Shown here: positions 21,083 through 23,844 of the stretch, in pieces
Layout: each line of letters opens with the position of its first letter
Numbering within the stretch: the first letter of the stretch is position 1
From: Clostridium sp. 28_12
Lineage (GTDB): Bacteria > Bacillota > Clostridia > TANB77 > CAG-508
Assembly (NCBI GenBank): GCA_001916055.1
Contig: MNRR01000045.1
Coordinates: forward strand, 20,887 to 44,730
DNA: 23,844 bases
Direction: 5' to 3'
The notes under the pieces: model-generated
Told to the model about the DNA's origin: nothing
Database searches by the model: none
The model's input: only the letters and a program-made list of their open reading frames with translations
Translations under genes and position numbers: made by a program

Positions 21083-22648
21083 TTAAATTATAATCGGTTC
21101 TTTCGCTCTTTTCAGCACATATTTAGGAATATATATTTTCTCTCCAATGTTTAATCTATCTGGTCTTTCCATTCCATTAACTCGTGCTATGTCATCAACA
21201 GTGCTTCCAAATCTCTTTGCTATTTTCCACAATGTGTCTCCTGATTTTACCATATAAATTACAACACTGTAGTCTTCCATGTTTTCTTCATCTTCCATTG
21301 AAATGTCACTAATTACTGGAATTGCTGTATTTTGATAAGAATCAGTCTCAAATTCTAAATTAACATTTGCGCTCAAAATTCCTGACTGATTTAAAAATTC
21401 TTGCGAATTTATTTCAATCCTTGTATCATTTCTACAGTTATCGGCTGTTCCTACATCATTTATTGTTTGTTCAAATGGAATATTTAACTGTTTTGTTTTT
21501 ATTCCAACTGTTGAATTGTCTGTAAAAATCAAGTTTACATTGAGTTCACCTTCTATCATGATTTTGTCATTCATGTTGTTTTCTTTATTTATGACAGGCA
21601 TTATTCCAACATCAACTATATTTCCATTTTCAAGTTCTGGAACATTTATTTTCTCTCTGATGTTGCAAATATTTTTCTTACATTGCTTGTTTGTAATTGT
21701 ATTAATCGTATTTTGATTGAATTTCATTTTTTCTCCTGGACAATACATGTCTCGAATTATTTGAACCTCTTTTTCCTCATATGCTATACAGTGAATTTCA
21801 ATTTCCATTTCGACATATACAGAATGTTCCTCTACTGCATTTGGTTTTATAACTATATTTTTTACCATGTATGTTGTGTCACAAATGTTTTCTTCATTTA
21901 TATTAGGCATATCGATAAAGCCCACTAATGGCACTCTACTTTGGGTAGTACAAATTCGATTGTCCTCTGTTAAATACACTAATCTGATTTCGACTTCTGC
22001 TTTTGCAAGAATTTTGTTGTAACTGATTTTTATGTCTTTGTCTACTAAGTTTATTTGCACATTCAACATCTCAGCAAGATTGTCTGTGTTTTGAATTGCT
22101 ACATTTTCTTTAATTGATGTTTTCGTCGTGCCTTCCCCTAATACAGAATTTACCTTCATATTTTGATTAAGAATTTGTATATCACTGTTGTTTAAATCTG
22201 TGATTATCTCCACATTTTCTTGTGTTTGAATTCTTATTTCTACTTCTAATGTGACATTTATGCCTATCTTTCTTCCATTTATTACCTTGCATTCTATCAT
22301 CTTTATTTTTGGATTGATGTCAACATCCATTCCTTCACTTAGTTCTGGAATATTGAAGTTTTCTGAAAAGTCGAGGTTCGTGTTAAGCCCCCTAACATTG
22401 TCTTCTATACTTTCTGAATCACTATCAGCTAAATACATTATGTACGTAAGAATATTTCCATCTATTTTTAACTTTCCTTCCATTATTTCTTTCTTATATA
22501 TACACACATTTCCACTTGTGTTAATAGTGCTTAAAATGTCTGGCTTTGAATCTGGCACTATCATGTCTCCTTGTATATTCATAATTTCTTTCTTTTCACA
22601 TATCGTTTTATTTACATTCAAACTTTCTTTTGTTGTGTTTATTTCCAT
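21083..22648 (-). CDS. sipL: SPOCS (DUF3794) / LysM spore-coat morphogenesis protein, SipL-like
   Basis: The 521-residue protein opens with a DUF3794/SPOCS-type domain (GDMIVPDSKPDILSTINTSG), has further SPOCS-like segments through the middle (VPLVGFIDMPN, YCPGEKMKF, KINVPELENGNIVDVGI), and ends with a LysM domain at about 465-511 (YMVKSGDTLWKIAKRFGSTV, then NIGEKIYIPKYV). This architecture and length match SipL of Clostridioides difficile, which binds SpoIVA in the forespore coat basement layer through LysM. The true start is ATG 22648, with GGAGG 8 nt upstream. The open frame extends to 22771, but that extension only translates two 29-bp elements (HGKKAISRV, HRKKTISRV) and is spurious. A sigma-E-like promoter precedes it and yunB follows in the same unit. 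The SipL call rests on architecture; other SPOCS-LysM proteins exist. Confidence 0.85.
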   Translation of the reverse strand: MEINTTKESLNVNKTICEKKEIMNIQGDMIVPDSKPDILSTINTSGNVCIYKKEIMEGKLKIDGNILTYIMYLADSDSESIEDNVRGLNTNLDFSENFNIPELSEGMDVDINPKIKMIECKVINGRKIGINVTLEVEIRIQTQENVEIITDLNNSDIQILNQNMKVNSVLGEGTTKTSIKENVAIQNTDNLAEMLNVQINLVDKDIKISYNKILAKAEVEIRLVYLTEDNRICTTQSRVPLVGFIDMPNINEENICDTTYMVKNIVIKPNAVEEHSVYVEMEIEIHCIAYEEKEVQIIRDMYCPGEKMKFNQNTINTITNKQCKKNICNIREKINVPELENGNIVDVGIMPVINKENNMNDKIMIEGELNVNLIFTDNSTVGIKTKQLNIPFEQTINDVGTADNCRNDTRIEINSQEFLNQSGILSANVNLEFETDSYQNTAIPVISDISMEDEENMEDYSVVIYMVKSGDTLWKIAKRFGSTVDDIARVNGMERPDRLNIGEKIYIPKYVLKRAKEPIII

Positions 22649-22680
22649 CAAAAAAACCTCCTCTACATTTTGTTTATTAA

Positions 22681-22709
22681 TGTATATGAAGGTTTCTTCT
22701 ATTTTATGC
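22681..22709 (-). promoter_or_regulatory. Candidate sigma-E promoter of the sipL-yunB unit
   Basis: On the minus strand GCATAAA (22709-22703) and CATATACA (22688-22681) are 14 nt apart, resembling the sigma-E pattern with a CATA-type -10. Sigma-E control of both downstream genes is known in related spore formers. The first two bases of the -35-like element are the end of copy 11 of the 29-bp element. The -10 match is imperfect. Confidence 0.45.
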
Positions 22710-22769
22710 ACACGTGAGATCGTTTTTTTTCTGTGCAATTGCACACGTGAGATCGCTTTTTTTCCGTGC
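22708..22769 (+). repeat. 29-bp REP-like element, direct dimer (copies 11 and 12)
   Basis: Copy 11 (22708-22736) has T for C at positions 16 and 25. Copy 12 (22741-22769) is exact consensus and is flanked by ATTGCAC/GTGCAAT. They are 4 nt apart. Copy 12 starts 2 bp after the TAA of the DUF4097 gene, and copy 11 abuts the candidate promoter of the next gene. The dimer fills most of the gap between the two genes. Confidence 0.9.
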
Positions 22770-22771
22770 AA

Positions 22772-23584
22772 TTATATTTTTATATCGATATCTCCAACTC
22801 CACCATCGATATAAATTTTATTTTGGCCATTGCCAGTTGTTGAATCATTGTTAACCGATTCCTTATTAATTTTTATGTTTCCAATTCCTTTTTTAACTTT
22901 TATTGAATAGTTGTCTATTCCGCCTTCAAGATTCATCTCTACTTCTCCAACGCCGCATTCTATTCTTGATTCCCCGTTCAATTGGCCTGAATATATCACT
23001 TTTCCAACTTCTGCACTTAATTTAGCATTAGTCAATTCTGTATTTTCAAACTTTATCTGACCAGCCCCACACTCAATTGTAGGATTCTCTGATTTTAAAT
23101 TTTTAATATTAACATTTCCTGCTCCAAAACTAAAATCTATGTTGGCGGCTTCTATATTTGATATTTCAACATTTCCTGCTCCCATATCTAAATTGATTCT
23201 ACTTAATTTAGCATTTTCTGGAACATATATTGTGATACTACTTTCTGATTTTAATTTTTCCACGTTTTTTATTTCTAAAACATCATTTTTGCATTCTATC
23301 TTAGTTGTTTTCGGAATGTTATGAGCTTCCATTCTATATGAATCACCCTCAGCCTTTATTGTCAAATTTGATGATGATATATTTAAATTTAGGCCTGACA
23401 ACTCATCAAAATTTCGAGTTTCATCAACTAATTCGACATTTTCGTTTCCTGAAAGTTCTTTTAATACTTCCACACCTGAAGTTACTCCTACAATCACTCC
23501 TATAAGTGCTCCAATTATTGATATTGCCAAATATAAGCCAAATGCAATTGCTGAATATTTTACTAATTTTTGAAATCCTTTCAT
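22772..23584 (-). CDS. Membrane-anchored DUF4097 protein (LiaG-like)
   Basis: The 270-residue protein has a membrane helix at about residues 10-37 (SAIAFGLYLAISIIGALIGV), then a repetitive beta-strand domain with alternating short motifs (DMGAGNVEI, SFGAGNVNI, ECGAGQIKF, ECGVGEVEM, DGGVGDIDI). This is the DUF4097 right-handed beta-helix pattern. Proteins of this type, including LiaG of the Bacillus lia operon, sit at the membrane facing outwards; their role is not defined. AAGGAGG lies 4 nt before the ATG. The gene starts 30 nt after the stop of a LiaF-like gene, so the two form an operon. No terminator other than a dimer of 29-bp elements follows it. Confidence 0.85.
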   Translation of the reverse strand: MKGFQKLVKYSAIAFGLYLAISIIGALIGVIVGVTSGVEVLKELSGNENVELVDETRNFDELSGLNLNISSSNLTIKAEGDSYRMEAHNIPKTTKIECKNDVLEIKNVEKLKSESSITIYVPENAKLSRINLDMGAGNVEISNIEAANIDFSFGAGNVNIKNLKSENPTIECGAGQIKFENTELTNAKLSAEVGKVIYSGQLNGESRIECGVGEVEMNLEGGIDNYSIKVKKGIGNIKINKESVNNDSTTGNGQNKIYIDGGVGDIDIKI

Positions 23585-23614
23585 TTCTCCTCCTTTGATT
23601 GAAGTAACTTCAAT

Positions 23615-23844
23615 CTATTTAACTTCAACTCCTCCAAATAAGCAAAAAGCTCTTATCTTTATTGTAGGTTGATTTTCTTTATTTTCGACTTTATTTGTTA
23701 CTCCACCAAATAATGATGTTGATTTTATTTCAACATTGACATTGTCTGGTACAAAAATATTTATTCCTCCAAATACTGATGTTGTATTTATATTGGTTTC
23801 ATTTTTTATATCTGCTTTTTTTAAATTTAAGTCAATTCCTCCAA
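23615..23844 (-). CDS. LiaF-like protein, C-terminal part (partial, 5' end outside window)
   Basis: The open frame enters from the right edge and ends at the TAG at 23615, giving about 75 residues. It contains three FGG-type strands spaced about 25 residues apart: GGIDLNLKKA, then SVFGGINIFVPDNVNVEIKS, then SLFGGVTNKV, and it ends in CLFGGVEVK. This pattern is typical of the C-terminal domain of LiaF/YvqF-type proteins (cell-wall-active antibiotic response family), membrane proteins that in Bacillus repress the LiaSR two-component system. No liaSR genes are visible. A LiaF-like domain can also occur alone in small membrane proteins, so the functional link is tentative. Confidence 0.7.
   Translation of the reverse strand, partial: GGIDLNLKKADIKNETNINTTSVFGGINIFVPDNVNVEIKSTSLFGGVTNKVENKENQPTIKIRAFCLFGGVEVK

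Noticed and set aside
15333..22769. The 29-bp repeats as a CRISPR array
   Set aside because: Gaps within dimers are only 3-6 nt and loci are kilobases apart; there are no spacers and no cas genes.
15333..22769. The 29-bp repeats as intrinsic terminators
   Set aside because: The T-run lies inside the element, not after a stem, and for ten of twelve copies it is on the strand opposite to the genes. Separate, better terminators exist at 15402, 16863 and 18247.

Overview
The window looks like the chromosome of a low-GC, endospore-forming Firmicute, most likely an uncultured gut-type Clostridia lineage. The reasons are AT-rich intergenic DNA, strong AGGAGG-type ribosome sites, near-consensus sigma-A promoters with 17-bp spacers, a sporulation pair (SPOCS/LysM SipL-like protein plus YunB) and a LiaF/DUF4097 pair. 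Every gene I accept is on the minus strand, so transcription runs from high to low coordinates. No rRNA, tRNA or CRISPR array was seen.

Region 1 (15212 down to 1, running off the left edge) is one giant modular surface-protein locus, more than 5,000 codons. It has an N-terminal membrane/signal segment and an acidic Gln/Ser/Glu linker, then three LamG-like domains, a BspA/DUF285 leucine-rich array, fourteen Ig-like modules, a second BspA array, five Ig-like modules, a fourth LamG unit inserted in permuted phase, one more Ig-like module, and a third BspA array cut by the window edge. The protein is built from a cassette that has been duplicated and then remodelled. The frame is interrupted twice: a 1.07-kb LamG segment lies one frame away from both flanks, so as written the gene is split in three.

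Region 2 (15.2-19.2 kb) holds a Lys/Glu-rich protein of unknown function, a TasA/SipW-type secreted surface protein, a small unknown protein and a four-helix membrane protein. The first two have promoters of the same design: a sigma-A promoter preceded, after exactly 10 nt, by three or four hexamers of the TGTWAH-N5 type in 11-bp phase. This resembles WalR (YycF) or a related OmpR-family box and suggests joint control.

Region 3 (19.4-22.8 kb) has a REP-associated tyrosine transposase (RAYT, Y1/HUH family) with its own promoter, then yunB and a sipL-like gene with a plausible sigma-E promoter. Region 4 (22.77-23.84 kb) has a DUF4097 membrane-anchored protein and the end of a LiaF-like gene.

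A 29-bp element with TTGCAC/GTGCAA ends occurs twelve times between 15.3 and 22.8 kb. All copies are intergenic and exactly 29 bp long. Five of the seven loci are direct dimers 3-6 nt apart. The copies point + everywhere except on the 5' side of the RAYT, where they point -, so the transposase sits between oppositely oriented copies. I read this as a REP-like mobile family served by the adjacent RAYT. This and the paired WalR-like arrays are the main findings.
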